The notes under the pieces were generated by a model. It had not been told where the DNA came from, did no database searches, and saw only the letters and a program-made list of their open reading frames with translations. The translations under genes were made by a program, and so were the position numbers. 64,000 nt of DNA, from positions 930,001-994,000 of the forward strand of contig NZ_LMPD01000001.1 in assembly GCF_001424305.1 (NCBI RefSeq). Reading direction: 5' to 3'. The stretch comes from Pedobacter sp. Leaf176 (lineage in GTDB: Bacteria; Bacteroidota; Bacteroidia; Sphingobacteriales; Sphingobacteriaceae). This document shows positions 8,271-16,894 of this stretch, piece after piece. Position 1 is the stretch's first letter, and every line of letters starts with the position of its first letter.

Positions 8271-9209
8271 ATGTTAAAAGGAATTTTCCTTGTCTTCTTC
8301 GGTGCATGTAGTTTTGGCATCCTATCTACATTTGTGAAACTTGCTTATCACGATGGTTATACATTGGGTGATGTTACCGGTGCGCAAGCATTTTTCGGGG
8401 CGGTAATTTTGTGGGTTTTGTTTTTATTACAAAGCAGAACAACAACTTATAAAGCCAAACCAATCAAATTGATTACACCCTGGTGGAAAATGGTTTTGGC
8501 TGGCACTTGCACCGGTTTGGTATCGGTTTTTTACTATCAATGTGTTAAACTCGTGCCAAATTCTCTCGCAATTATTTTGTTAATGCAATTTATTTGGATG
8601 AGTATTTTGCTGGAGTTTATCATCTATAAAAAGAAACCAACAGGTTTGCAACTTTCGTCGGTTTTATTGGTGTTGAGTGGGACAATTTTAGCCAGTGGAA
8701 TGGCTGAAACAAGTGTTTCAAGTCTAAATCCAATAGGAATTGGTTTTGGGTTTTTGGCGGCGATTTCTTACGCATGCTTTCTGTTATTAAGCGGGAAAAT
8801 CGGTAATGAATATCCGCCGTTAAAGAAAAGTGCTTTAATGATTTCCGGAGCATGTATTTTTATTTTTATTTTGTTTCCGCCATCATTTATCTATAACGGA
8901 GCTTTAAATGGCAGTTTGCTCAAATGGGGTTTAATCATCGCTATTTTTGGAACAGTGATTCCGCCATTATTTTACGCTGAAGGTGTACCCAGAATCGGAA
9001 CAGCATTAAGTTCAATACTAAGCGCCGCGGAATTGCCGGTAGCTGTTATGATGGCCGGATTTGTTTTACAGGAACAGGTTTCGTTATTAAGATGGATAGG
9101 TGTATGTGTAATTTTATCGGCAATGTTGTTACCAAATATGACGTATCTGAATCAAAAAATATTTAACCGCAATGCTCGCGGAGACAATGCGCAAAAAACG
9201 CAAAGCTAA
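8271..9209 (+). CDS. EamA/DMT-family transporter (10 helices)
   Basis: A 312-residue inner-membrane protein with about ten hydrophobic segments arranged as two EamA repeats (roughly residues 1-135 and 155-295), typical of drug/metabolite transporters that export or import small solutes such as amino acids or metabolites. The second repeat shows the common pattern GTALSSILSAAELPVAVMM. The last dozen or so residues (NARGDNAQKTQS) are polar and are encoded by the left arm of a dispersed inverted-repeat element at 9164-9265, so the natural C-terminus may have been replaced by repeat sequence. The substrate cannot be predicted. No operon partner. Confidence 0.88.
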   Translation: MLKGIFLVFFGACSFGILSTFVKLAYHDGYTLGDVTGAQAFFGAVILWVLFLLQSRTTTYKAKPIKLITPWWKMVLAGTCTGLVSVFYYQCVKLVPNSLAIILLMQFIWMSILLEFIIYKKKPTGLQLSSVLLVLSGTILASGMAETSVSSLNPIGIGFGFLAAISYACFLLLSGKIGNEYPPLKKSALMISGACIFIFILFPPSFIYNGALNGSLLKWGLIIAIFGTVIPPLFYAEGVPRIGTALSSILSAAELPVAVMMAGFVLQEQVSLLRWIGVCVILSAMLLPNMTYLNQKIFNRNARGDNAQKTQS

Positions 9210-9265
9210 GTGTTGCAATTGCATGCTTCTTTTCTTTGCGAAATACTTAGCGTTCTTTGCGGTTA
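9164..9265. repeat. 102-bp element with perfect 9-bp terminal inverted repeats
   Basis: TAACCGCAA at 9164-9172 is matched exactly by TTGCGGTTA at 9257-9265, and the interior contains further pairing words (AACGCAAAGCTAAG near the left, CTTAGCGTTCTTTGCG on the right). The left half overlaps the 3' end of the EamA gene and supplies its stop codon. Size and structure resemble a miniature hairpin element related to those at 4.0, 24.8 and 33.7 kb. Confidence 0.65.
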
Positions 9266-9307
9266 GAATAAAAATTAAATACCTTTAAAAAGCATAAACG
9301 CATTACA

Positions 9308-9871
9308 ATGAAAAAACTTATCATTTATATTTTATCAGTTATTGTTATCGGCTTTGCCGGATGTAAAACAAAAACCACCATTAATCAGGATGAAGCGGGG
9401 ACTGTGATAACAGATTACTTAAAAGTGAATCCCGAATATAAAACTACGCGATTTAATTTTGGTGAAATTAAATTCAGCAGTAAAGCTGATAAAGAAGATT
9501 TAACAAAATATAAAGCTTTGGAAAGTAAGGGCATGGTTTCACTCAGCTTAAAAGAAGCAAATAAGAAATTTCTGTCTAAAGACAGTAGTTTTGTTTATCA
9601 GATTACGTTAACCCAAAAAGCCAGTCCGCTCGTTTTAAAACAAGATGAAGATAAAGCGACTGTTAAAGTTGTAGAATATGTCTTATCTGACGAAAAGCCT
9701 GTAGACTTCTCTCAGGTAAATTCGAGTACAGCAAAAGTGACAGTTTCGCTGAAAAAAGTAAATACTGACTTCGCGCCTTTTGATAAGGAGGCAAGTGAAA
9801 ACAGCAATTTCATTACAAAGACTTATAAGCTTAAACTAAGTAAAGATGAGGGCTGGAAAGTACAGAAGTAA
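9308..9871 (+). CDS. Hypothetical lipoprotein (187 aa)
   Basis: A 187-residue protein with a lipoprotein signal: basic MKK, a hydrophobic core and the lipobox FAGC, putting the lipid-bearing Cys at residue 19. The rest is Lys-rich, soluble and probably two similar alpha/beta units, with no recognised catalytic motif. It is likely anchored in the inner or outer membrane facing the periplasm. I do not recognise the family beyond a general Bacteroidota lipoprotein. It stands alone, flanked by repeat-rich DNA on both sides (9164-9265 and 9872-9905). Confidence 0.82.
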   Translation: MKKLIIYILSVIVIGFAGCKTKTTINQDEAGTVITDYLKVNPEYKTTRFNFGEIKFSSKADKEDLTKYKALESKGMVSLSLKEANKKFLSKDSSFVYQITLTQKASPLVLKQDEDKATVKVVEYVLSDEKPVDFSQVNSSTAKVTVSLKKVNTDFAPFDKEASENSNFITKTYKLKLSKDEGWKVQK

Positions 9872-9905
9872 GCTTAGAGCTCAAAGACTAAAGCTAAAAG
9901 CTTAA
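9872..9905. repeat. Short AAAGACTAAAGCTAAAAGCTTA repeat word
   Basis: The gap between two convergent genes contains CAAAGACTAAAGCTAAAAGC, which shares most of its words with the patch at 8155-8185 after pdxJ. Probably a low-complexity intergenic repeat. Confidence 0.4.
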
Positions 9906-9912
9906 TCAAACA

Positions 9913-10764
9913 TTACCCTTTCTTTTTTAAGAACCAGTTTTTGAACTTTTTAAAAATATCTTCCTTTTTCGGTTTTGCTTTACCACCATGAGTTAAATTA
10001 TTGTCATAGTGGTGTTGCAGTTCGGCAGCATATTTTTTCAATTCTGTTTTACCTTTATTAAGTAGTTTAATATATTCAACCACATTAAAATTTAATGTGC
10101 TATTGAATGAAACCGCATGATATTCTCCACGATTTTTAGGTTGTTGGTTAATATTTATTTCTGTGCAACCATTTTCTGCGAAATAATCAATGTGAAAAAT
10201 TTGGGGATTCAATTTTTTAAGTCTTTTTGTGCCTCTCCTTTCATTTCTCCAGGGGTGTTCCTTCTTATGGAGTTGAGCCAATAGAAAATCTTTCTGCCAG
10301 AGCGTAACCTGATGAGACATTAGAAAATCTGATTGCCTGTTGTCGATTTCGGCAACATTAAACCCTTCTATGAACATGTCCGTTGCTATAGTTTTATAAA
10401 CATCTGAGCTGTGAAGTTTAACTTGTTTCCATCCCTTATCACTTACCAACTCGAAAAGCTGTTCAAAAAAAATGCGGTTAACGGGTTTGCTCAGCCACAT
10501 ATCTTCCTGGAAATATAATATATAGTCTGCCTCAATTTTGTTTTTCAGCAGGTATGCAAGCCTATCAGACCATGCACCCTTTCCAGATCGAATGTTTTCA
10601 AATCCACTTATGTTTACCTCTTTCTCTTCCGTGGCAAAGTAATAATCACAAGGAATTTTAAAATCCCAGTACTTTGAAAAAAAGTGTTCAAAACCTTCGT
10701 AAAGAAATTCGTAACCATCACATGCGTGAACGATTAATGCAACGTTGTACTTAGACTTCGACAT
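9913..10764 (-). CDS. Glycosyltransferase-like protein of unknown specificity
   Basis: A 283-residue soluble protein. The N-terminal half looks like a nucleotide-sugar-transferase fold: an opening strand YNVALIVHACDGYEF, then YFATEEK, GAWSDRLAYLL and the acidic strand end YILYFQEDMWL (near residues 83-93), where QED may play the part of a DxD metal site. Later HIDYFAENGC and a Lys-rich C-terminus (KKEDIFKKFKNWFLKKKG) follow, the latter possibly associating with membrane. Related Bacteroidota proteins sit in surface-glycan loci, but here it stands alone, reading away from dnaK. A glycosyltransferase role is an inference from pattern, not a sure family match. Confidence 0.65.
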   Translation of the reverse strand: MSKSKYNVALIVHACDGYEFLYEGFEHFFSKYWDFKIPCDYYFATEEKEVNISGFENIRSGKGAWSDRLAYLLKNKIEADYILYFQEDMWLSKPVNRIFFEQLFELVSDKGWKQVKLHSSDVYKTIATDMFIEGFNVAEIDNRQSDFLMSHQVTLWQKDFLLAQLHKKEHPWRNERRGTKRLKKLNPQIFHIDYFAENGCTEININQQPKNRGEYHAVSFNSTLNFNVVEYIKLLNKGKTELKKYAAELQHHYDNNLTHGGKAKPKKEDIFKKFKNWFLKKKG

Positions 10765-11026
10765 GTAAAAAAATGTTTATCAAAGATATAAAAACTTTAA
10801 AGTCTTGAACAATTGCAATACAACCATTGTAATTCTGTTATATAGGCTAGGATAATTAATTAGGTTCTTCGCATACAAGGCCAACAGTGGTAGTATTTTT
10901 CTGTCATGCTGTCAGTATCTTGTCTGTTGATTTTTACATATTATCAGTGTAAATAGCAATTGGCACAAGCATTGTTCAACAGCAGTAGAAATTATAATAC
11001 TTTAAAAGAGAAAAATTAAAAATACA

Positions 11027-12940
11027 ATGGGAAAAATTATTGGAATAGACTTAGGAACAACAAACTCTTGCGTAAGCGTAATGGAGGGCAACGAGCCTGT
11101 AGTTATCGCAAACAGTGAGGGTAAACGTACTACACCGTCTATTGTTGCTTTTGCAGAAAACGGTGAGCGTAAGGTTGGCGAGCCTGCTAAACGTCAGGCT
11201 ATAACCAACCCAACAAAAACGATATATTCGATTAAACGCTTTATGGGTAGCAGCTACGACGAAAGTGCGAAAGAAGCTGGTCGTGTACCTTATAAAGTGG
11301 TTAAAGGTGATAACAATACGCCTCGTGTAGAAATCGATGACAGAAAATATACTCCACAAGAGATTTCTGCAATGATTCTACAAAAAATGAAAAAAACAGC
11401 TGAGGATTTCCTGGGTCAGGAAGTTACTGAAGCAGTTATTACTGTACCAGCTTACTTCAACGATGCGCAACGTCAGGCTACTAAAGAAGCTGGCGAAATA
11501 GCAGGTTTAACAGTAAAACGTATCATTAACGAACCAACTGCTGCTGCTTTAGCTTATGGCTTAGATAAAGCACACAAGGATATGAAGATTGTTGTGTTTG
11601 ACTGTGGTGGTGGTACGCATGACGTTTCTGTTTTAGAATTAGGTGATGGCGTTTTCGAAGTAAAATCTACTGATGGTGATACACACTTAGGTGGTGACGA
11701 CTTTGACCACATCATTATTGATTGGTTAACTGCAGAATTCAAAGCTGAAAACAGCATGGACCTTGCAAAAGATCCAATGGCATTACAACGTTTAAAAGAA
11801 GCTGCTGAGAAAGCTAAAATTGAGTTATCAAGCACAACTTCTACTGAAATTAACTTGCCATATATTACTGCTGATGCTAGCGGCCCTAAACACTTAGTGC
11901 GTACATTATCTCGTGCTAAATTTGAGCAATTAGCTGATAGCTTAATCAAACGTACTATTGAGCCTTGTAAATCTGCATTGAAAAATGCTGGTTTAAGCAC
12001 AAGCGATATTGATGAAATTATCTTAGTAGGTGGTTCAACTCGTATTCCTGCAATTCAGGACGCTGTTAAAGCTTTCTTCGGTAAAGAACCAAGTAAAGGT
12101 GTTAACCCTGATGAGGTTGTAGCAATCGGTGCTGCTATTCAAGGTGGTGTGTTAACTGGTGATGTGAAAGATGTATTGTTATTAGACGTTACACCTTTAT
12201 CATTAGGTATCGAAACTATGGGTGGTGTAATGACTAAATTAATCGAGTCTAATACGACTATTCCAACTAAAAAATCAGAAACTTTCTCAACCGCAGCTGA
12301 TAACCAGCCTTCAGTGGAAATCCATATTTTACAAGGTGAGCGTCCAATGGCTAACCAAAACCGTACAATTGGCCGTTTCATTCTAGATGGTATTCCACCA
12401 GCACCTCGTGGTGTGCCTCAAGTAGAAGTGTCTTTTGATATTGATGCTAACGGTATTTTACACGTGAGTGCTAAAGATAAAGCTACTGGAAAAGAGCAGA
12501 AAATCCGAATCGAAGCATCTTCAGGTTTAACTGATGCTGAGATTAAGAAAATGAAAGAAGAAGCAGAAGCTAATGCAGCTGATGATGCTAAAGCAAAAGA
12601 GGAAGCTGATAAAATCAACGGAGCTGACGCTCTAATCTTCTCAACTGAAAAACAATTGAAAGAATTCGGAGAAAAGTTATCTGCCGATAAAAAAGCGCCA
12701 ATCGAGTCAGGTTTGGAGAAATTAAAGGCGGCACATGCAGCACGTAATTTTGCTGATATCGACGCTGCACAAGCTGAATTACAAAATGCTTGGAATGCAG
12801 CATCCGAGGAAATGTACAAAGCAGGTGAGCAGCCACAAGGTGGTGGCGAACAACCACAAGCTGATGGTCAGCCTCAAGGTGGTGGCGATAATGTTACCGA
12901 TGTTGATTTCGAAGAAGTAAAAGAAGACGATAAGAAATAG
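11027..12940 (+). CDS. dnaK: Chaperone protein DnaK (Hsp70)
   Basis: ATP-dependent Hsp70 chaperone of 637 residues. The ATPase domain starts [20 protein letters not shown], the linker [18 protein letters not shown] (about 383-400) leads to the substrate domain, and the tail has Gln/Gly repeats ([12 protein letters not shown]) before the acidic end EEVKEDDKK. The phosphate-2 loop reads [16 protein letters not shown] where most DnaKs have DLGGGTFD. The 262-base upstream region has no clear TAnnTTTG box that I can defend. No grpE or dnaJ is adjacent, but a CbpA/CbpM pair lies 6 kb away. A strong terminator follows. Identity is certain. Confidence 0.99.
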   Translation: MGKIIGIDLGTTNSCVSVMEGNEPVVIANSEGKRTTPSIVAFAENGERKVGEPAKRQAITNPTKTIYSIKRFMGSSYDESAKEAGRVPYKVVKGDNNTPRVEIDDRKYTPQEISAMILQKMKKTAEDFLGQEVTEAVITVPAYFNDAQRQATKEAGEIAGLTVKRIINEPTAAALAYGLDKAHKDMKIVVFDCGGGTHDVSVLELGDGVFEVKSTDGDTHLGGDDFDHIIIDWLTAEFKAENSMDLAKDPMALQRLKEAAEKAKIELSSTTSTEINLPYITADASGPKHLVRTLSRAKFEQLADSLIKRTIEPCKSALKNAGLSTSDIDEIILVGGSTRIPAIQDAVKAFFGKEPSKGVNPDEVVAIGAAIQGGVLTGDVKDVLLLDVTPLSLGIETMGGVMTKLIESNTTIPTKKSETFSTAADNQPSVEIHILQGERPMANQNRTIGRFILDGIPPAPRGVPQVEVSFDIDANGILHVSAKDKATGKEQKIRIEASSGLTDAEIKKMKEEAEANAADDAKAKEEADKINGADALIFSTEKQLKEFGEKLSADKKAPIESGLEKLKAAHAARNFADIDAAQAELQNAWNAASEEMYKAGEQPQGGGEQPQADGQPQGGGDNVTDVDFEEVKEDDKK

Positions 12941-12995
12941 TCTTAAAGTCGAACAAGTCTGAAGGTCTGTAAAGCCCGGAAGATTTAATGATAAA

Positions 12996-13028
12996 AGCGT
13001 TCCTGATTAAGTTCAGGAGCGCTTTTTT
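12996..13028 (+). terminator. Rho-independent terminator of dnaK
   Basis: AGCGTTCCTGA and TTCAGGAGCGCT pair over 11 bp with one G-U pair around a short loop, followed by TTTTTT. Confidence 0.88.
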
Positions 13029-13074
13029 GATTTATATATAAATCGACCTTCTTTGCGGGGGGCTATTTCAATCT

Positions 13075-13146
13075 ACGAAGCAATCTGGATGCGCTGATTT
13101 TCAAAATCATAGTTCCAGGATTGCTTCGTGCCTCACAATGACGACT
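13075..13146. repeat. Hairpin repeat ACGAAGCAATC...GATTGCTTCGTGCCTCACAATGACG
   Basis: ACGAAGCAATC (13075-13085) and GATTGCTTCGT (13119-13129) are perfect 11-base inverted repeats, followed by GCCTCACAATGACGA. The word pair 'ATTGCTTCGT ... CAATGACG' is a widespread bacterial intergenic repeat in my recollection. It lies between dnaK and the convergent MutS-like gene; the rest of the 340-base gap holds the dnaK terminator and nothing else I can identify. Confidence 0.6.
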
Positions 13147-13280
13147 TTTTTGTAACTGAATGGTTCTGTGTTTTTTGTGAAGTTTAAAAACCTTGTAGGC
13201 TTAATCAAAAATATTTTAGCTATAATCTGGCTTAAAAAATTACGCTTCGTGCTTGTTGGCTATTTATCAACCAGATAATA

Positions 13281-14615
13281 TTACCTATTCGCATTCCTAT
13301 CCAGGATTTCCAATATTCCTTCATTTTTAATAATCCATAGGCCCATTCTATCAGCCGTTATACCAGTTTTCAATTTATGAGAGAAACTTGGTTTGCCATC
13401 AATCATTTTAGTTTCAAGAAAATTAAAATCGATATTTTTATTTTGAATCAAGTCTTCAGCAACTTCAATGATATGAGTTGAAACTAAAAACAAACAATTT
13501 TTGATTTTTGAAAAAGCGTTAATTATTGAAACTGATGCTTCATGCGCATCTTTCACGTTTGTTCCCCGAAATAGTTCATCAAAAATGATTAACATGTTTT
13601 TTGATTCGTCGATTTTTTTCGTCACTTCTTTTACTCTTCGAACTTCGCTATAAAAATGACTATAACCTTCGCTTAAATTGTCGGAAATATTAATGGTTGT
13701 AATCAACCCGCTAAAAACACTGGTATTCATTTCTTCTGCAGGAACAGGAAAACCCAGATGAGCAAGATATACCGCAATCGCAATTGATTTGAGCAGAGTC
13801 GATTTTCCCGCCATATTTACGCCTGTAATAAACGAAACGTTTTTATCCGTGGACAAAACGATATTGTTTGATACTGCATTCTCAACAAAAATATGTTTCA
13901 ATCCTTTTATTGCAACCCGTTTTTCTTTATCGTTATTAATAACGGGATACGATAAATTGTATTTCTTAGCGGTTTTAGCTATAGAAAAGTATGCATCCAA
14001 CTCATATAGAAGTGTTAATGATTCATTTATTTTATTGAGCTCTATGGTTCTTATTTCAAAATCAAAAACAGACAATTTCGAAGAAGTTAGCTTAAACTTT
14101 TCCTGGCACAGATAATTTTCAATGTGTTTATTGTTTTTTAAGCTGGCAATTAAATTATGCAGCCGTTTTAAAAAGGTAAAATTCTCTTTGGAATCTAATT
14201 TTGATAAAAGGTTTTCCGTATAAGCAATTAAGTCTAAAACTTCCTTTACTCCTCTTTTTTTTAAATATAACTCCCTGGTAGGTTTAATATAATCTGATAC
14301 GGCTTTTCGAATCTCAAAAAGTAAAGATGGTTTTTTGGGACGATGATTTTGCCTTAAATAAAATTCAATAAAATCTACAGTTTCTTTATCCAGATTGAAA
14401 TCTAACGCACTTATTTGCAGGTATTCAATTAATTTTTTTCTCTCAGAAATTAACTCAATGTTTGTAAGCGGATTCTTGAAAATTAGCTTCAAAGCTGATG
14501 TACCCTCAATTGTACAAGTCTGATTAAATAGGTTGAAAAGTGATTTTTGATTGCTGTCGGAGCTGAATATTTCTAAGTCATCCAACGTCTGTTTATCAAT
14601 ATCGAAAGCAATCAT
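13281..14615 (-). CDS. MutS-like ATPase lacking the mismatch-recognition domains
   Basis: A 444-residue protein with only the lever/clamp-like core and the ATPase domain of the MutS family. The ATPase motifs are intact: Walker A GVNMAGKST (265-273), an S-loop with DNLSEGYSHFYSEV, Walker B MLIIFDELFRGTN and the STHI switch. The mismatch-reading N-terminal domain (Phe-X-Glu) and connector are missing, and no Smr or endonuclease domain is seen. It is half the length of MutS or MutS2, so a role in ordinary mismatch repair is unlikely; such short MutS relatives are common and uncharacterised in Bacteroidota. It ends near dnaK and has no clear operon partner, with 57 bases to the kinase gene upstream. 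Confidence 0.85.
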   Translation of the reverse strand: MIAFDIDKQTLDDLEIFSSDSNQKSLFNLFNQTCTIEGTSALKLIFKNPLTNIELISERKKLIEYLQISALDFNLDKETVDFIEFYLRQNHRPKKPSLLFEIRKAVSDYIKPTRELYLKKRGVKEVLDLIAYTENLLSKLDSKENFTFLKRLHNLIASLKNNKHIENYLCQEKFKLTSSKLSVFDFEIRTIELNKINESLTLLYELDAYFSIAKTAKKYNLSYPVINNDKEKRVAIKGLKHIFVENAVSNNIVLSTDKNVSFITGVNMAGKSTLLKSIAIAVYLAHLGFPVPAEEMNTSVFSGLITTINISDNLSEGYSHFYSEVRRVKEVTKKIDESKNMLIIFDELFRGTNVKDAHEASVSIINAFSKIKNCLFLVSTHIIEVAEDLIQNKNIDFNFLETKMIDGKPSFSHKLKTGITADRMGLWIIKNEGILEILDRNANR

Positions 14616-14672
14616 AAGCTTGTAAATAGTTGGAAATCTTTCTTAAGCTTACTGTGTTTTCGCATAATAAAT

Positions 14673-15749
14673 TTAAACTATATTTTCTTCGATAATGTCT
14701 TGTAGCTCCTTTTCGTTCAGAGATAATTCGTAGAGTAATTTAAACTGATTTTTTGCCCTATCCAAATTTTGTGTTGGATAATTTGTAGTATAATATATAT
14801 TGTTGTTTAAAAAATCGCTTAGAAATCGCAAGGCTTGCATGTAAGTCATATAACGCCCTGAAAATAAAATAAGTTCTTTCTCAGTTTTGGTTAAATGGGC
14901 TTTTATTTCCGATAAATAGCCCTTTATCAATGCTTCAAAATATGGTAAGCGAATTTTTATTTTATTTAAATCAGTTTCATTTTCTGAATATGCACAAAGA
15001 TAGGTTCGCATCATGTCACCTAAATCAGAAATAAATTTCCCTGGCATAATGGTGTCCAAATCTATAACGCAAACACCTTCATAAGTTTTATCATTTAGCA
15101 AAACGTTACTGATTTTAGTATCGTGATGCATAACACGGTCGGGGAAATCTGCTCTATGCGAGTATGATTTAAAATAGTCGAGGATGTATTTATGCTCTAG
15201 AGCAGCATCAATTTGTGGTTTGGCTTTATTCTTCAAGTTTTGCGTTGTAGTGTTTAGAGCCAATGTAAATTGTTCAAAACGCAATCCTAAATCATGAAAG
15301 CCAGGTATTGTTGGCTCCAGAATGGACGCGTCGAAATTATTCAGTAATCGACTTAACTTTCCAAACTGCTTTGCTGCTTCATAAGCTTGCTGGGGATCGC
15401 TTAAAACATCTAAAGAGACGGTATGTGGAACGTAAGGCAACATTCTCCAATGCTCATTATGGATTTGAGCCATTTCTTCCCCGTTAACCGTAGAAATTGG
15501 TTTTATGAAAGGATAGTTGGGATATGTTCTGACTAAGTAATCAGCTATTGCTTTGAGGTTATCGGCAATAGCTTGTGGTTTTGTAAAAACAGATGTATTA
15601 ATATTTTGAAGAATATATTTTTTATCTTCTGGTAAGGTCGAAAGCAAGTAGGTACGGTTAATTAACCCCGTACCTATATGTGTTATCTTGACATTTTCTT
15701 TAGTAAATCCGTATGCTTCTAAAACTTTGGCATCTAAACCTAGTTCCAT
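14673..15749 (-). CDS. APH-fold sugar 1-kinase, N-acetylhexosamine kinase-like
   Basis: A 358-residue kinase of the aminoglycoside-phosphotransferase fold. The catalytic loop is HHDTKISN (208-215, Asp210) and the metal motif is IDLDT (229-233) followed by MPG, which closely resembles NahK/LnpB, the N-acetylhexosamine 1-kinases (about 359 residues), rather than antibiotic-resistance enzymes. The expected reaction is phosphorylation of GlcNAc or GalNAc at C1. Its ATG overlaps the 3' end of the nucleotidyltransferase gene by 10 bases, so the two are translated together; that partner could turn the sugar-1-phosphate into an NDP-sugar. Substrate is inferred. Confidence 0.82.
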   Translation of the reverse strand: MELGLDAKVLEAYGFTKENVKITHIGTGLINRTYLLSTLPEDKKYILQNINTSVFTKPQAIADNLKAIADYLVRTYPNYPFIKPISTVNGEEMAQIHNEHWRMLPYVPHTVSLDVLSDPQQAYEAAKQFGKLSRLLNNFDASILEPTIPGFHDLGLRFEQFTLALNTTTQNLKNKAKPQIDAALEHKYILDYFKSYSHRADFPDRVMHHDTKISNVLLNDKTYEGVCVIDLDTIMPGKFISDLGDMMRTYLCAYSENETDLNKIKIRLPYFEALIKGYLSEIKAHLTKTEKELILFSGRYMTYMQALRFLSDFLNNNIYYTTNYPTQNLDRAKNQFKLLYELSLNEKELQDIIEENIV

Positions 15750-16639
15750 AGTTTTTCCGGATACGTTCCGTTTTTAACCAATTGGTTAATACTGTCCTGA
15801 ACATAAGGCTTATCTTCTTTGTAAGTTACACCAAACCATTTATTAGATGTTGGAACGACTTTGAAAGTGGCTTCACCTGTTTTTACAAGGTTTTCTCCGA
15901 TTAAAGGAATGAAAAATTCTGATTTAGGTTTATCTTTATTTGCTTCTGCAAATTCTACAAATAATTTTTCTGTGATCTTGAAAACTGTTGGTGTAAATCC
16001 CCAGAAATTCATTGAAACAGGTGTGTCAAAACCTATAGGGAATTCTTCGCCATCCTCCTCATAGAAAATTTTACCATCCTTTGGATAAACTTTCGTCCTT
16101 TCTACAATCTCTTCGAGGTTTCCTGCTGAGTCAACTTTACAAACACCGCGGGATACAGCTCCAAATTCAGAAAGTGTTTTACCCACCTCGTAGCCTATTA
16201 TGGAGAAATTGCTATCAGACGCCTCATCAGATAAGAAATCAACCATTTTTTTAAATGCATCGTAGCCATAATAGTCATCCGCATTGATAACACAAAATGG
16301 TTCTTTTACAACTTTCCTCGCAGAGAGAATTGCGTGAGCAGTTCCCCAAGGCTTTTCACGGTATATTTCTTCTTCAATTCCAAATTGTTTCAGATCAAAA
16401 TTCTGGAAAACATAATCAGTTTCTATTCTTCCATTTAATTTAGGTTCGAAAATAGATTTAAAATTATCTACAAACTCTTCCTTGATTATAAATACAACCT
16501 TGCCAAATCCGGCTTTAATTGCATCATAAATAGAATAATCAATAATGGTTTCGCCATTTGGGCCAAATCCATCAATTTGTTTCATGCTTCCGTAACGGCT
16601 CGCCATTCCGGCAGCCAGGATTAATAGCGTAGGTTTCAT
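15740..16639 (-). CDS. Sugar-1-phosphate nucleotidyltransferase
   Basis: A 299-residue NTP-transferase. I start it at the ATG giving MKPTLLILAAG, because the pyrophosphorylase signature LAAGMASRYGSMK must be close to the N-terminus; a 9-residue longer form exists but is less likely. Further signs are GPNGETIIDYS (26-36), the sugar-site CVINADDYYGYDAF with metal-binding Asp, and NEEIVERTK-like strand LEEIVERTKVYP. It should join an NTP to a sugar 1-phosphate. It overlaps the downstream NahK-like kinase gene, giving a two-step salvage pathway (kinase then uridylyl- or guanylyltransferase) similar in logic to NahK/GlmU or AmgK/MurU routes. The exact nucleotide and sugar are unknown. Confidence 0.85.
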   Translation of the reverse strand: MKPTLLILAAGMASRYGSMKQIDGFGPNGETIIDYSIYDAIKAGFGKVVFIIKEEFVDNFKSIFEPKLNGRIETDYVFQNFDLKQFGIEEEIYREKPWGTAHAILSARKVVKEPFCVINADDYYGYDAFKKMVDFLSDEASDSNFSIIGYEVGKTLSEFGAVSRGVCKVDSAGNLEEIVERTKVYPKDGKIFYEEDGEEFPIGFDTPVSMNFWGFTPTVFKITEKLFVEFAEANKDKPKSEFFIPLIGENLVKTGEATFKVVPTSNKWFGVTYKEDKPYVQDSINQLVKNGTYPEKLWN

Positions 16640-16894
16640 ATTGCGAAAATAATAATACCTAGTCAATTTTTGATTAGGTAGGCATTAATTTTAATTAATG
16701 ATTTAAATAGTTAAAAAGTTATTAAGATCCATGTTTCTAATTGTACGATGGAATATTCTATCAAATAAAGTTATAATAGTTTAATTATTTGTAGTAATTT
16801 TTGCCGTTGTTCCACTTTATTAACAAAGAATAGCTACAGGTTGTGTTAATTATTTTCTTTCGCAGAAGTACAGGTACTAATTCACACCTTTGAA

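Noticed and set aside
11554..12819. Long reverse-strand open frames opposite dnaK
   Set aside because: They are antisense shadows of a strongly biased coding gene; composition is Ser/Ala/Phe-rich without a start context or family match.
14673..15749. Calling the APH-fold kinase an aminoglycoside-resistance enzyme
   Set aside because: The HHDTKISN and IDLDTIMPG motifs and the overlapping nucleotidyltransferase fit a sugar 1-kinase.
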